A DNA stretch of 64,000 bases from Nonomuraea muscovyensis (GTDB taxonomy: Bacteria > Actinomycetota > Actinomycetes > Streptosporangiales > Streptosporangiaceae): contig NZ_JACHJB010000004.1 of assembly GCF_014207745.1 (NCBI RefSeq), positions 496,001 through 560,000 on the forward strand, written 5' to 3'. Each line of letters starts with the position of its first letter. Positions within the stretch are counted from its first letter, which is position 1. The translations under genes were made by a program, and so were the position numbers. The notes beneath the pieces are model-generated. The model did no database searches, had not been told where the DNA came from, and saw only the letters and a list, made by a program, of their open reading frames with translations. Shown here piece by piece: positions 24,912 to 33,468 of this stretch.

Positions 24912-25507
24912 CCGGCGTCTACGTGCCGGGCGACTCGCTCCTGCACCGGCTTCCCGCGGGCGCGAAGCTGTTCGGCCTCGCCCTGCTGTGCACGACGCTG
25001 CTCCTGCTCGGCTCGCCCGGGTGGCTCGGTGGTTTCACCGTGCTGGTGGTGCTGCTGTACGCGGTGTCGGGGGTGGGGCCGGCCGCCGCGTGGGCGCAGG
25101 TCAAGCCGCTGCGCTGGTTCGCCGCCGCGCTCTTCGCGATGCAGTTCGTGCTGGTGGACCTGCACGGGGCGGTCTCCTCCACGCTCCGCCTCGTGCTGGC
25201 GGTCGCCCTGGCCGGGCTGGTGACGCTGACCACCCGGTTCGCCGACATGATGGCCTGCTTCGAGCGCCGCCTCGCCCCGCTGCGTCTGCTCGGCGTCGAC
25301 CCGTTCCGGGTCTCCCTGGTGCTGTCCCTGGCCGTCCGCAGCGTGCCCGTCATCTCGGCGCTCGCCACCAGGGTGCGCGAGGCCCAGCAGGCGCGCGGAG
25401 TCTCCTGGAGCGTACGGGCGTTCGCGGTGCCCCTGGTGGTCGGCGTCCTCCGCCACGCGGACGCGATGGGCGAGGCCATGAGCGCCCGCGGCCTGGACGA
25501 CCACTAG
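24908..25507 (+). CDS. bioN: biotin ECF transporter T-component BioN
   Basis: A 199-residue EcfT-type coupling protein with four or five hydrophobic helices. The two diagnostic coupling-helix motifs are present: EAQQARGV and EAMSARGL (the A-R-G signatures that insert into the ATPase). The GTG at 24908 overlaps the bioM stop by 4 bp (GTGA). With BioY and BioM it makes a complete biotin importer within one operon. Confidence 0.92.
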   Translation: MTGVYVPGDSLLHRLPAGAKLFGLALLCTTLLLLGSPGWLGGFTVLVVLLYAVSGVGPAAAWAQVKPLRWFAAALFAMQFVLVDLHGAVSSTLRLVLAVALAGLVTLTTRFADMMACFERRLAPLRLLGVDPFRVSLVLSLAVRSVPVISALATRVREAQQARGVSWSVRAFAVPLVVGVLRHADAMGEAMSARGLDDH

Positions 25508-25523
25508 CCACCGGCGGGCCGGG

Positions 25524-26366
25524 TCAGCCGTAGGGGCCGCTGCCGCAGGCGATCTGGCCGCCGATCGTGGCGAAGATCCCGAACAGCGCCATGATCTGCG
25601 TGAAGTCGTCCGTCGTGAACTCGGTGTGACGCGGCCCGACCGACTTCACGCCGGGAACCAGGGCCACGGCGGCGGCGATGGCGGTCGAGTTCCACTCCAC
25701 ACCGAGCGTGTACGGGGGAGCCAGCCGGTACGGTGTGAAGTCGGTCAACCTGTGGAGTGCTCTGGCCATCGCCTCACGAATGCGTTCCTGGGCGACGCTC
25801 GGTGGCAGCAGTTCGGCCGCGAACTTGTCGATCCCCTTCTTGACCGCCACGGTCTCGACGTCGCCGAGCAGTTCGCGCGCCTCCTCGCCGACAGCCTCGT
25901 CGCCGGTCACCAGCACCACCGGGACGCCGTGGAAACCGGCGCACGCCGCCACCAGCCGGGTCTCGCCGCACACCTCGCCGTTGAGGTAGACGTTCTGGAT
26001 CTCCTTGCCCATCCACGTGTGGTTGAGCACGCCGTCCGGGACGCCCGCGCGGGCGTGGTAGCCCACGAACCCCGCCGCCTGGAACGACCCGTCCAGCCCC
26101 TGCGCCATCCGCTGGGCCTTGCCGGGGCCGCGGACGAGGGTGGCGCGCGGGTCGAGCAGGTCGATCCGGAGGTTCTTGGTGGACCCGTGGGCGTCGTTGA
26201 CCAGCACCGTGCCGGCGCCCGCCTCGTAGGCGCCCCGGACGGCGGCGTTGGCGTCGGCGGTCATCAGCTCGCACCCGCGCTCGTAGCCGCGCTTGCCGGC
26301 ATGCATCTCCTCGGGGTCCGTGAGCCCCGTCACGCCCTCCATGTCGACCGACAGGTACACCTTCAC
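25524..26366 (-). CDS. M55 family D-aminopeptidase (DppA-like)
   Basis: A 280-residue cytoplasmic zinc peptidase of the DppA family, which cleaves short D-amino-acid peptides such as those from peptidoglycan. The metal ligands are visible: SVDMEG (Asp8, Glu10), NDAHG, GYHA and NGEVCGE. Family length is about 270. The five-gene dipeptide importer that accompanies dppA in Bacillus is absent here. It converges on bioN across a 16-bp gap. A role in cell-wall recycling is plausible and fits the secreted amidase about 4 kb away. Confidence 0.9.
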   Translation of the reverse strand: MKVYLSVDMEGVTGLTDPEEMHAGKRGYERGCELMTADANAAVRGAYEAGAGTVLVNDAHGSTKNLRIDLLDPRATLVRGPGKAQRMAQGLDGSFQAAGFVGYHARAGVPDGVLNHTWMGKEIQNVYLNGEVCGETRLVAACAGFHGVPVVLVTGDEAVGEEARELLGDVETVAVKKGIDKFAAELLPPSVAQERIREAMARALHRLTDFTPYRLAPPYTLGVEWNSTAIAAAVALVPGVKSVGPRHTEFTTDDFTQIMALFGIFATIGGQIACGSGPYG

Positions 26367-26417
26367 GCGTCCACTCCTCTCCTCGCGACCCCGCCTCGCG
26401 GGTCCGCCGTCAACGGG

Positions 26418-27623
26418 TCAGGCGCCCCACGTCTCGACCCGGCGCCTGTCGTCCTCGTTCATGAAGCCCACGTGTTCGGCCATGAACGTCGCCGCCTGGT
26501 CCCGCCACGGTTCGGGGATCTCGTCGATCGCCGGCGGGTAGCAGCGGTCGAGCCAGCTCGTGGACTCCTCGGTGGGCCGCAGGTGAGACAGGGCCGTGGC
26601 GAAGAGCGTGTTCTCGATGCCGGGCACGCGGGCGAGGCCGTACTCGATCATCTCCTGCCCGCCGTAGGGCGGAGGTTTGAGCCACTTGCGGGCGACGGGC
26701 CGGTCGGCGGTGATGGGCGTGTCCAGGGGGCGCCGCTCGACGGCGGCCATGATGAGCTCCTTGTACAGGCACTTGCCGCAGGTGCGGCACGGCCCGTCCG
26801 TCCCGCGCAGGCACCAGCGGACCTGATCCTTGAGATCCGAGTTCACAGCCAGCCGCATGGTGACCGCCTCGCTCACCCCGCCGACCGGCAGAACGATGTG
26901 CACGCCCACGGCCGCGAACAACCGGCCCCACGCGCCGTGCGGCGCCCACAGGAAGTTGTCGGGCGTGTACCTCAGCAGGTAGCGGCCACCACCGAGCCAC
27001 CGTGAGCCCATCTCGTAGCCGAATCCCAGGCCGCCGAGGCCCAGCCGGTCGGCCATCAGCAGCGCCCCGGCCGCGACGGCCTGGTGCTCCGGGTAGCCGG
27101 GCCGGGGCTCGGCCAGCGTGTACTCGAGGTCGGACTCGACGATGGTGATGTCGCGGCCGGTCTGCCGGGCGAGCCTGGCGAGGACGTCCGAGCGGTAGTG
27201 CGGCCACCTGTTGGGGATGCGGGGGTGCTCCACCCGCCGGAAGTGCACGAACGGCGCCTCCGGATAGACGGTCGCCGCCGCCACGGAGTCCGCGCCGCCG
27301 CTGTAGGAGATCGCCAGGACGCTCCCCGCCCGGCGCGGCTCGGCGCTCACGGGGCCGGCCTCGATGCCCCACCCGTCGTGCAGCGCCGCCGCCACCTCGG
27401 CCGAGACGGCCCGGTCGAAGGTGATCCGCCTGCGCGTCCAGGGCGCCACGACGGTCCACGCGGCCACGGCGAACAGGTCGGGGTGGGCGTCGCCGGGCAC
27501 GCCGGACAGGTGACAGGAGTTGGTCGCCAGCTTGACCGGGTAGCCGTCGGACGCCTTGCCGGTGATCTCGTCCTCGGGGTCGAGCCGGAACAGCAGCTCG
27601 CCCCCGTTCCAGATCACGCGCAC
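26418..27623 (-). CDS. PP-loop (adenine nucleotide alpha hydrolase-like) protein
   Basis: A 401-residue protein with an N-terminal beta-rich part (MRVIWNGGELLFRLDPEDE) and a central PP-loop SYSGGADSVAAA, the ATP-pyrophosphatase motif of QueC, MnmA and asparagine synthetase. A cysteine cluster CRTCGKC lies in the last third and could bind zinc or a cluster, as in QueC-type enzymes. I do not know its substrate; an amide- or nitrile-forming or thiolating reaction through an adenylated intermediate is the general expectation. The GTG at 27623 is chosen because the conserved sequence begins there. It overlaps the upstream coiled-coil gene by 10 bp. Confidence 0.75.
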   Translation of the reverse strand: MRVIWNGGELLFRLDPEDEITGKASDGYPVKLATNSCHLSGVPGDAHPDLFAVAAWTVVAPWTRRRITFDRAVSAEVAAALHDGWGIEAGPVSAEPRRAGSVLAISYSGGADSVAAATVYPEAPFVHFRRVEHPRIPNRWPHYRSDVLARLARQTGRDITIVESDLEYTLAEPRPGYPEHQAVAAGALLMADRLGLGGLGFGYEMGSRWLGGGRYLLRYTPDNFLWAPHGAWGRLFAAVGVHIVLPVGGVSEAVTMRLAVNSDLKDQVRWCLRGTDGPCRTCGKCLYKELIMAAVERRPLDTPITADRPVARKWLKPPPYGGQEMIEYGLARVPGIENTLFATALSHLRPTEESTSWLDRCYPPAIDEIPEPWRDQAATFMAEHVGFMNEDDRRRVETWGA

Positions 27624-28015
27624 GGACGTTCCCCGGCGGCGGAGGAGGGGCCCTGCGGGGAGCCGGCGGACTCGCGCGGCGTGGGAGCGAGCCGGGAGCG
27701 CAGGTCGTCGATGGCCTGCCAGACGAGGACCTCGTTCTGCAGCACGCCGTCGAGCGCCTTGGCGGTCTCCTGGGCCAGGCGGTGGGCGTCGTCCAGTCTG
27801 GTGGTGTCGATCTTCGGCGCTGCGGGCTGCCGGACGGGGGCCTTCCTGAGGCGTTCGACCTCTGCCTGCAGGGTCGCCATCTCCCGGCGCAGGGTCTGGA
27901 CCTCCCAGAGCGCGTCCCTGATGTCTTGGCGGTGGTCGGCGATGGAGATGTAGCGGGCATCGAACCACGTGCGCACGGCTTGACGCAGCCGCGCGGGAAC
28001 CAGGACGCGCATCAT
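27614..28015 (-). CDS. small coiled-coil protein, partner of the PP-loop gene
   Basis: A 133-residue protein from ATG 28015 (ATG 28012 is equivalent). The middle has a heptad-like stretch (LWEVQTLRREMATLQAEVERL, about residues 36-56) and a second helix near LDGVLQNEVLVWQAIDDL, and the tail is Pro/Ser-rich. No catalytic motif or signal peptide. Its stop lies 10 bp inside the start of the PP-loop gene on the same strand, so the two are translationally coupled, and it may be a scaffold for that enzyme. Whether it is expressed is less certain than for its neighbour. Confidence 0.55.
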   Translation of the reverse strand: MMRVLVPARLRQAVRTWFDARYISIADHRQDIRDALWEVQTLRREMATLQAEVERLRKAPVRQPAAPKIDTTRLDDAHRLAQETAKALDGVLQNEVLVWQAIDDLRSRLAPTPRESAGSPQGPSSAAGERPCA

Positions 28016-28130
28016 GAAACGCCACGATAGTGCCAAATCCCTGGCTATCAGGCGGTGGTTCCGCGAACCACGACAAGATCCCTGACCCCAGTCATCGCGC
28101 CCAGTCGGCACGGCGCCCTGACTCCGGGTG

Positions 28131-28160
28131 TTGACGAACCGTCCGGCGCGTGCGTACGTT
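28131..28160 (+). promoter_or_regulatory. candidate promoter of the GH30 gene
   Basis: TTGACG (28131-28136) and TACGTT (28155-28160) are separated by 18 bp, a good match for a vegetative actinomycete promoter. It lies about 50 bp upstream of the ATG and just ahead of the CGAAACTTTCG operator. Confidence 0.5.
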
Positions 28161-28193
28161 TCCGGCGATCAGTGAAACATATCGCCCGTGTTC

Positions 28194-28204
28194 CGAAACT
28201 TTCG
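28194..28204. promoter_or_regulatory. CGAAACTTTCG palindrome, xylanase-type operator
   Basis: CGAAA-C-TTTCG, extended to CCGAAA-C-TTTCGG at 28193-28205, ends inside the ribosome-binding site of the GH30 gene (TTTCGGAGG). The same 11-bp palindrome is known as a conserved negative control element upstream of Streptomyces xylanase genes. That a LacI-type repressor binds it here is inference. Confidence 0.7.
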
Positions 28205-28212
28205 GAGGCACC

Positions 28213-29547
28213 ATGTTCCGAGGCGCCCTCGCGCTGACCCTGCTCGGCACCCCCGCACCGGCCCCCGTCCAGGATCCGCCCTCTCCGGTCATCACCGTGC
28301 ACGACCGCGTCCGGCACCAGGAGATCGACGGCTTCGGCATCTCCCAGGCGTTCCGGCGCAACGAACTGGTCCGCGCGCTCGCGCCGGAACGGCAGCGCGA
28401 GATCCTCGACCTGTGGTTCGACCGCGAGTCCGGCGCCGGGCTCAGCATCCTGCGCCTCGGCATCGGCTCCTCCCCCGCGGGCAGCCCGTACGACCACATG
28501 GTGTCGATCCAGCCGGAGGATCCCGGCGGGCCGGACGCGCCGCCGAGGTACGTCTGGGACGGCGACGACAACAGCCAGGTCTGGGTGGCGAAGGAGGCCA
28601 GGGCGTACGGCGTGGAACGCTTCTACGCCGACGCCTGGAGCGCGCCCGGCTACATGAAGGACAACGGCGACGACAAGAACGGCGGCACGCTCAAGCCCGA
28701 GTGGTACCAGGCCTACGCCCGCTACCTGGTGCAGTACACGAGGTTCTACGCCCGGGAAGGCATCCGGATCACCGACCTCGGTTTCACCAACGAGCCCGAC
28801 TACACCGCCACGTACGCGTCCATGCGGTTCACCCCGCGGCAGGCCGCCGACTTCGCCAAGGTGCTCGGGCCGATCGCCAGGGGCGTGCGGGTCGCCTGCT
28901 GCGACTCGTTCGGCTGGCGGGAGGCCAGGGCGTACACGGCGGCGATCGAGGCTGACCCGCAGGCGCGCCGCTGGGTGAAGACCCACACCGGCCACACGTA
29001 CGCCAGCCCGGTGGACGGCCCGCTGCCGACCGGCCGCAAGACGTGGATGTCGGAGTGGAACCCCGACGGCGCCACCTGGAACGAGAGCTGGGACGACGGC
29101 AGCGGCCAGGACGGCCTGACGGTGGCCTCGGCCGTCCACGACGCGCTCACCCTGGGCGACGCCAGCGCGTACGTCTTCTGGCTGGGCGCCTCGCGCGGCG
29201 CCACCCGGGCGCTGCTCCAGATCGACGAGACGGCCAGGACCTACCGCGTGTCGAAACGGCTGTGGGCGCTGGCCGCGTACAGCAGGTTCGTCCGGCCGGG
29301 AGCGGTCCGCGTGGAGGCCACGGCGGCCGACCCGGCGCTGAAGGTGTCGGCGTTCCGCAACCCCGACGGGACCAGGGTCGTCGAGGCGCTCAACACCGCA
29401 ACCGCCCCGGTGACCTGGAACGGCGTGCGCGGGCGCGCGACGGCGTACCTCACGGACGAGGCCAACTCCCTCACCCCCTCCCCGGTCACCGGCGGCACCG
29501 TCACCCTCCGCCCCCGCGCCCTGACCACCATCGTCATCGACCGCTAG
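28213..29547 (+). CDS. secreted glycoside hydrolase family 30 protein
   Basis: A 444-residue clan GH-A hydrolase with a short secretion signal (MFRGALALTLLGTPAPAP). The acid/base glutamate is E194 in FTNEPDY and the nucleophile E281 in WMSEWNPDG. DGFGISQAF near the N-terminus and WSAPGYMKDNG resemble xylan-active members of GH30. The C-terminal 100 residues form the usual beta-sandwich side domain. A GGAGG site lies five bases before the ATG. A xylanase-type operator overlaps that site, which supports glucuronoxylanase or xylobiohydrolase activity, though beta-1,6-glucanase or galactanase remain possible. No carbohydrate-binding module is present. Confidence 0.87.
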   Translation: MFRGALALTLLGTPAPAPVQDPPSPVITVHDRVRHQEIDGFGISQAFRRNELVRALAPERQREILDLWFDRESGAGLSILRLGIGSSPAGSPYDHMVSIQPEDPGGPDAPPRYVWDGDDNSQVWVAKEARAYGVERFYADAWSAPGYMKDNGDDKNGGTLKPEWYQAYARYLVQYTRFYAREGIRITDLGFTNEPDYTATYASMRFTPRQAADFAKVLGPIARGVRVACCDSFGWREARAYTAAIEADPQARRWVKTHTGHTYASPVDGPLPTGRKTWMSEWNPDGATWNESWDDGSGQDGLTVASAVHDALTLGDASAYVFWLGASRGATRALLQIDETARTYRVSKRLWALAAYSRFVRPGAVRVEATAADPALKVSAFRNPDGTRVVEALNTATAPVTWNGVRGRATAYLTDEANSLTPSPVTGGTVTLRPRALTTIVIDR

Positions 29548-29578
29548 CGACGGGTCCCGCCGCCGCGCCCGCGCATGA

Positions 29579-29624
29579 CACCCCGAGGAGCGCGCCCCCG
29601 AAAGGACGCGTGCCCTTGAGGGGT
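29579..29624. terminator. imperfect hairpin between convergent genes
   Basis: CACCCCGAGGAGCGCG on the left pairs imperfectly with GCGTGCCCTTGAGGGGT on the right in the 76-bp gap between the GH30 gene and the enoyl-CoA hydratase. A weak terminator candidate; pairing was done by eye. Confidence 0.3.
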
Positions 29625-30397
29625 CAGCGGCCCGTGAAGGTGGGTTTGGTCTTCTCGGCGAAGGCGGTCATGCCGGCCCGGGCGTCCTCCGTGGCGAACA
29701 TGCCGGCGAACTGCAGCCGCTCGATCTCCAGCCCCCTGTCGAGGTCGGTCTCCAGGCCGTGGTCCACCGCCTGCTTGGCGGCGCGGAGGGCGAGGGCGGG
29801 GCCGCCGGTGAAGGTGGCGGCCCATTCCAGGGCGGCGGTGTAGACGTCGGTGTCGGGCACGACCCGGTCCACCAGGCCGATGGCGAGCGCCTCGTCGGCC
29901 GCGACGTGGCGGCCGCTGAAGATGAGGTCCTTGGCGCGGGACGGGCCGATCAGGCGGGGCAGGCGCTGGGTGCCGCCGGCGCCCGGGATGAGGCCGAGCT
30001 GGATCTCGGGCTGGCCGAGCTTGGCGGACGCGCCCGCGACGCGGAAATCGGCGCACAGGGCGAGCTCGCACCCGCCGCCCAGCGCGTAGCCGGTGACGGC
30101 GGCGATCACGGGCTTGCCGATGCGGGCCACGGCGGTGAAGCAGTCCTGGAGCGGGCCGGAGTGGCGGGACATCTCGGCGTAGGACATGGCGACCATCTCC
30201 TTGATGTCCACGCCCGCCGCGAAGACGCGCTCACCGCCGTAGACGACGACGGCGTGCACGCCGGGGTCGGCGTCGACCGTGCGGGCCGCCTCGCCGATCT
30301 CCTGTTGCATCCGGCCGTTGAGGGCGTTCATCTTCGGACGATCAAGCCTGATCGTGGCGATCTGGTCAGCCACCTCTACGCGTACGAACTCACCCAT
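29624..30397 (-). CDS. enoyl-CoA hydratase/isomerase family protein
   Basis: A 257-residue crotonase-fold enzyme that adds water to 2-enoyl-CoA in beta-oxidation-like routes. Both catalytic glutamates are in place and 20 residues apart: GGGCELAL and KLGQPEIQLG. The oxyanion-hole residues AGVDIKEM and GYALGGG also fit. It is a stand-alone gene with no acyl-CoA dehydrogenase next to it, so the substrate is open. ETF and the steroid side-chain genes elsewhere in the window show that the host uses acyl-CoA oxidation. Confidence 0.93.
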   Translation of the reverse strand: MGEFVRVEVADQIATIRLDRPKMNALNGRMQQEIGEAARTVDADPGVHAVVVYGGERVFAAGVDIKEMVAMSYAEMSRHSGPLQDCFTAVARIGKPVIAAVTGYALGGGCELALCADFRVAGASAKLGQPEIQLGLIPGAGGTQRLPRLIGPSRAKDLIFSGRHVAADEALAIGLVDRVVPDTDVYTAALEWAATFTGGPALALRAAKQAVDHGLETDLDRGLEIERLQFAGMFATEDARAGMTAFAEKTKPTFTGR

Positions 30398-30536
30398 GCC
30401 CGGAACCCTACAAGAGCCTCCCGATCATGCTCCGGGCCCACGGGTGAAAAAATCCTTCTCAAGACTCTCGCCCGAGAAAGAAAATATTGAGACGCTGTGG
30501 ACTGCCCCACGCCCCCAGCCCAACAGGAGCGTCCAG

Positions 30537-32453
30537 ATGCGCAGAGCGTTGGCGATCACCGCGGTCGCCCTCCTTCCGTTAGCGAACGTCACAGCGGCGC
30601 GGGCCGCACAGGAACCGGCCGACCGGCAGCAGGCGTTCGCCGCCGCGGCCGCGGAGTTCGACGTCCCCGAGAGCGTGCTGCTCGGCGTCTCCTACCTGGA
30701 GTCACGCTGGGACGCGCACGCCGGCCAGCCCAGCAACGACGCCGGGTTCGGCCCCATGCACCTGACCGACGCCGCCGCCTTCACCGGGTCCAACCACCAC
30801 GGCGAGGGCGAGGAGGACCCCCGGGGCGACGAGACCCGGCCGCTGAACCCACACGTCGACCCGCCCGCCCCCACCGAGATCCCCGCCTCGCTGCGGACCA
30901 TGGAGGCGGCGGCCCGGCTCACCGGCGAGACGCACGAGAAGCTGCGCACCGACCCGGCCGCCAACATCAGGGGCGGCGCCGCGCTGCTCGCCGACCACCA
31001 GAAGGCGCTCGGCGCGCCGCTGAGCGACGACCCCGGCGAGTGGTACGGCGCGGTCGCCAAGTACTCCGGCGCCGAGGAGGCCGGGGCGGCCAAGGTGTTC
31101 GCCGACGAGGTGTTCGCCACGATCGAGGACGGCGCCGACCGGGTCACCGACGACGGCCACCGGGTCAGCCTGCGGCCGGTGGCCGGCCTGAAGCGGATCG
31201 AGAAGTGGCTGGACAAGCTCGGCCTGCGCCCGGCGCGCCGCGACGGCGTGGAGTGCCCGCCGACCATCTCCTGCGAGTGGATCCCGGCCGCCTACCAGGA
31301 GCTCCCGCCGGACGACTACGGCCACTACGACCTGGCCGACCGCCCGGCGAGCCAGAAGGTCGACTACATCGTCATCCACGACATGGAGGGTTACTGGGCC
31401 CCGTCGGTCAAGCTGAACCAGGACCCGAAGTGGCCCGGTAGCTGGCACTACTCGGTACGCTCCGGCGACGGCCACATCGCCCAGCAGATCAAGACCAAGG
31501 ACGTCGGCTGGCACGCCGGCAACTGGTACGTCAACGCCAAGTCCATCGGCATCGAGCACGAGGGCTTCCTGGCCGAGGGCGGCACCTGGTACACCGAGGC
31601 GATGTACCGCACGTCGGCCCGGCTGGTGCGCTACCTGGCGATCCGGCACGGCGTGCCGCTGGACCGGGCGCACATCATCGGCCACGACAACGTGCCCGGC
31701 ACGCTGCCGACCACGGTCAGGGGCATGCACGAGGACCCGGGCCCGTTCTGGGACTGGGCCCGCTACTTCGAGCTGATGGGCGCCCCGCTGCACCGGCTCG
31801 GCGGCCCGCGGTCCGGCTCGGTCATGATCAAGCCGGACTTCGCCACCAACAAGCCGTACTTCTACGGCTGCGACCGCAAGAACCCCGCGAACGCCTGCCC
31901 CCCGCTGCCCGCCTCCACGGTGTGGCTGCGCACCGAGCCGCGCGCCGACGCGCCGCTGGTCAAGGACATCGGCAAGCACCCCACGGGCGAGTCGCTGTAC
32001 AGCGTGTACGACCACAGCGCCCGCGCCACCACCGGCCAGCGCTTCGCCGTGGCCGGGCGCCAGGGCGACTGGACGGCCATCTGGTACCTCGGCCAGAAGG
32101 CGTGGTTCCACAACCCGGCCGCCGCGCCGACCGCGGTGCCGTCCATGGGCCTGGTGGTGACGCCCAAGCCGGGCCTCGCGACGGTCCCCGTGTACGGCAG
32201 GGCGTACCCGGAGCAGGAGGCCTACCCGGCCGGCATCCCGTACCAGGCGGTCACCCCGCTGCAGTACACGTTCTCGGCCGGCGAGACGTACACCCTGTCC
32301 GGGCCCGCCGCCACGGAGTACTACCGCGCCGTCACCTTCGACCCGGCCGGACACCGGGTGGTCAGGGGCAAGACGAAGTACCTGCAGATCCAGTTCGGCC
32401 ACCGGGTGATGTTCGTCAAGGCCGACGACGTGCGGATCAGCTTCTCCGGCTAG
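30537..32453 (+). CDS. secreted N-acetylmuramoyl-L-alanine amidase, multidomain
   Basis: A 638-residue exported cell-wall hydrolase. A Sec signal (MRRALAITAVALLPLANVTA, cleavage near ARAA) is followed by a lytic-transglycosylase-like part with GVSYLESRWDAHAG and FGPMHLTD (about residues 45-90). The amidase_2/PGRP domain is at about 275-415: DYIVIHDMEG, SWHYSVRSGDG, WHAGNWYVN, SIGIEHEG and IIGHDNVPG give the zinc histidines and the catalytic acid. The last 200 residues hold SH3-like wall-binding repeats. An AGGAG site precedes the ATG. Its last 17 bp overlap the end of the convergent RpiR gene. Confidence 0.9.
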   Translation: MRRALAITAVALLPLANVTAARAAQEPADRQQAFAAAAAEFDVPESVLLGVSYLESRWDAHAGQPSNDAGFGPMHLTDAAAFTGSNHHGEGEEDPRGDETRPLNPHVDPPAPTEIPASLRTMEAAARLTGETHEKLRTDPAANIRGGAALLADHQKALGAPLSDDPGEWYGAVAKYSGAEEAGAAKVFADEVFATIEDGADRVTDDGHRVSLRPVAGLKRIEKWLDKLGLRPARRDGVECPPTISCEWIPAAYQELPPDDYGHYDLADRPASQKVDYIVIHDMEGYWAPSVKLNQDPKWPGSWHYSVRSGDGHIAQQIKTKDVGWHAGNWYVNAKSIGIEHEGFLAEGGTWYTEAMYRTSARLVRYLAIRHGVPLDRAHIIGHDNVPGTLPTTVRGMHEDPGPFWDWARYFELMGAPLHRLGGPRSGSVMIKPDFATNKPYFYGCDRKNPANACPPLPASTVWLRTEPRADAPLVKDIGKHPTGESLYSVYDHSARATTGQRFAVAGRQGDWTAIWYLGQKAWFHNPAAAPTAVPSMGLVVTPKPGLATVPVYGRAYPEQEAYPAGIPYQAVTPLQYTFSAGETYTLSGPAATEYYRAVTFDPAGHRVVRGKTKYLQIQFGHRVMFVKADDVRISFSG

Positions 32454-33333
32454 CGGGCGGCGTCCGCCGGGTGAAGTCCTCGACGGCGCGCCTGGTGCTC
32501 TGCAGCGCCTCCTGGGAGGTGTCGAACGTGCGCTGGGCGACGCCGACGAACACGCAGTCGACCACCAGGAGCTGGCTGATGCGGCTGGCCAGGGCGCCGG
32601 GGCGGAACTCCGTCTCGCGCCCGGCCGAGATCAGCACGTGCTCGGCCAGCCCCGCGATGGTGGAGCGCGGGTTGTTGGTGATCGCGACGGTCGTCGCGCC
32701 CGCCTCCTTGGCCCGGGCCAGCGGCTCCAGCACGTCGGGCGTCTCGCCCGACGTGCTGATGCCGACCGCGACGTCGCCGGGCCTGAGCAGCACGGCGCTG
32801 GTCAGGGCCAGGTGGGCGTCCTGGAAGGCGTGGCTGGACAGCCCGATGCGCAGCAGCTTCTGGGCGAGGTCCTCGGCGACGAGGCCGGAGGCCCCCACCC
32901 CGTAGGCGTCGACCCGCCGGGCCGCGGTGATGGCCGTGACGACCAGGCCGAGCCGATCGGAGGTGAGCTGGGCGACCGTGTCGTTGATCGCCTCGGACTC
33001 GGCCCGTGCCACCTTGAGTATCACCTCCGACAGCGGGTCGTCGGGGGCGAGGTCGCCGGGCACCAGGCGGTCGGGCTGCGCCGCGGCGGCGGCCAGGGCC
33101 AGCCGAAGCTGGGGGTAGCCGGCGAAGCCGAGCAGCCTGGCCGTGCGCACGATCGTGGCCTCGCTGGTGCCGGAGGCGGCCGACAGCTCGGTGATGGTGC
33201 TGCGCGCCACCGTCGCCGGGTCCTCCAGGATGAGGCGGGCGACGGTCTGGGCGGCCGGCGTCAGTGACGGCAGCACACCCCGGACCGTGGCCACCAGAGT
33301 GTCGGCTCTCAGGCCGTTCCCGCTGTCGTCCAC
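32437..33333 (-). CDS. MurR/RpiR family transcriptional regulator
   Basis: A 298-residue regulator with an N-terminal RpiR helix-turn-helix (ITELSAASGTSEATIVRTARLLGF, about residues 47-70) and a C-terminal SIS sugar-phosphate domain (YGVGASGLVAEDLAQKLLRIG and GDVAVGISTSGETPDVLEPL). SIS regulators of this type respond to amino-sugar phosphates such as MurNAc-6-phosphate. Start GTG 33333. Its 3' end overlaps the amidase gene by 17 bp, and it lies upstream of glgP on the same strand, separated by a hairpin. Control of amino-sugar or wall recycling is likely; control of glgP is possible. Confidence 0.9.
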   Translation of the reverse strand: MDDSGNGLRADTLVATVRGVLPSLTPAAQTVARLILEDPATVARSTITELSAASGTSEATIVRTARLLGFAGYPQLRLALAAAAAQPDRLVPGDLAPDDPLSEVILKVARAESEAINDTVAQLTSDRLGLVVTAITAARRVDAYGVGASGLVAEDLAQKLLRIGLSSHAFQDAHLALTSAVLLRPGDVAVGISTSGETPDVLEPLARAKEAGATTVAITNNPRSTIAGLAEHVLISAGRETEFRPGALASRISQLLVVDCVFVGVAQRTFDTSQEALQSTRRAVEDFTRRTPPASRRS

Positions 33334-33379
33334 AGTCCCGATTATGCAGCCCCTCGACGTCCTCCCGAATCCCGACGCG

Positions 33380-33413
33380 GCCCGGTACCGCCCCGGAAAG
33401 GGGGATACCGGGC
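33380..33413. terminator. two-part hairpin after glgP
   Basis: GCCCGGTA (33380-33387) pairs with TACCGGGC (33406-33413), and inside it CCCC (33391-33394) pairs with GGGG (33400-33403). It lies in the 135-bp gap between the end of glgP and the start of the RpiR gene, both on the minus strand, and is a good candidate for ending glgP transcription. Confidence 0.55.
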
Positions 33414-33468
33414 CTCTTGCCCGGATGTGGTCAGGCGGGCGACCGGCCGGGTGGCCGGGTACGGGCCG

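Noticed and set aside
30702..32402. Open frame of 566 codons antisense to the amidase gene
   Set aside because: The amidase has a signal peptide, ribosome-binding site and catalytic motifs. The antisense frame has none.
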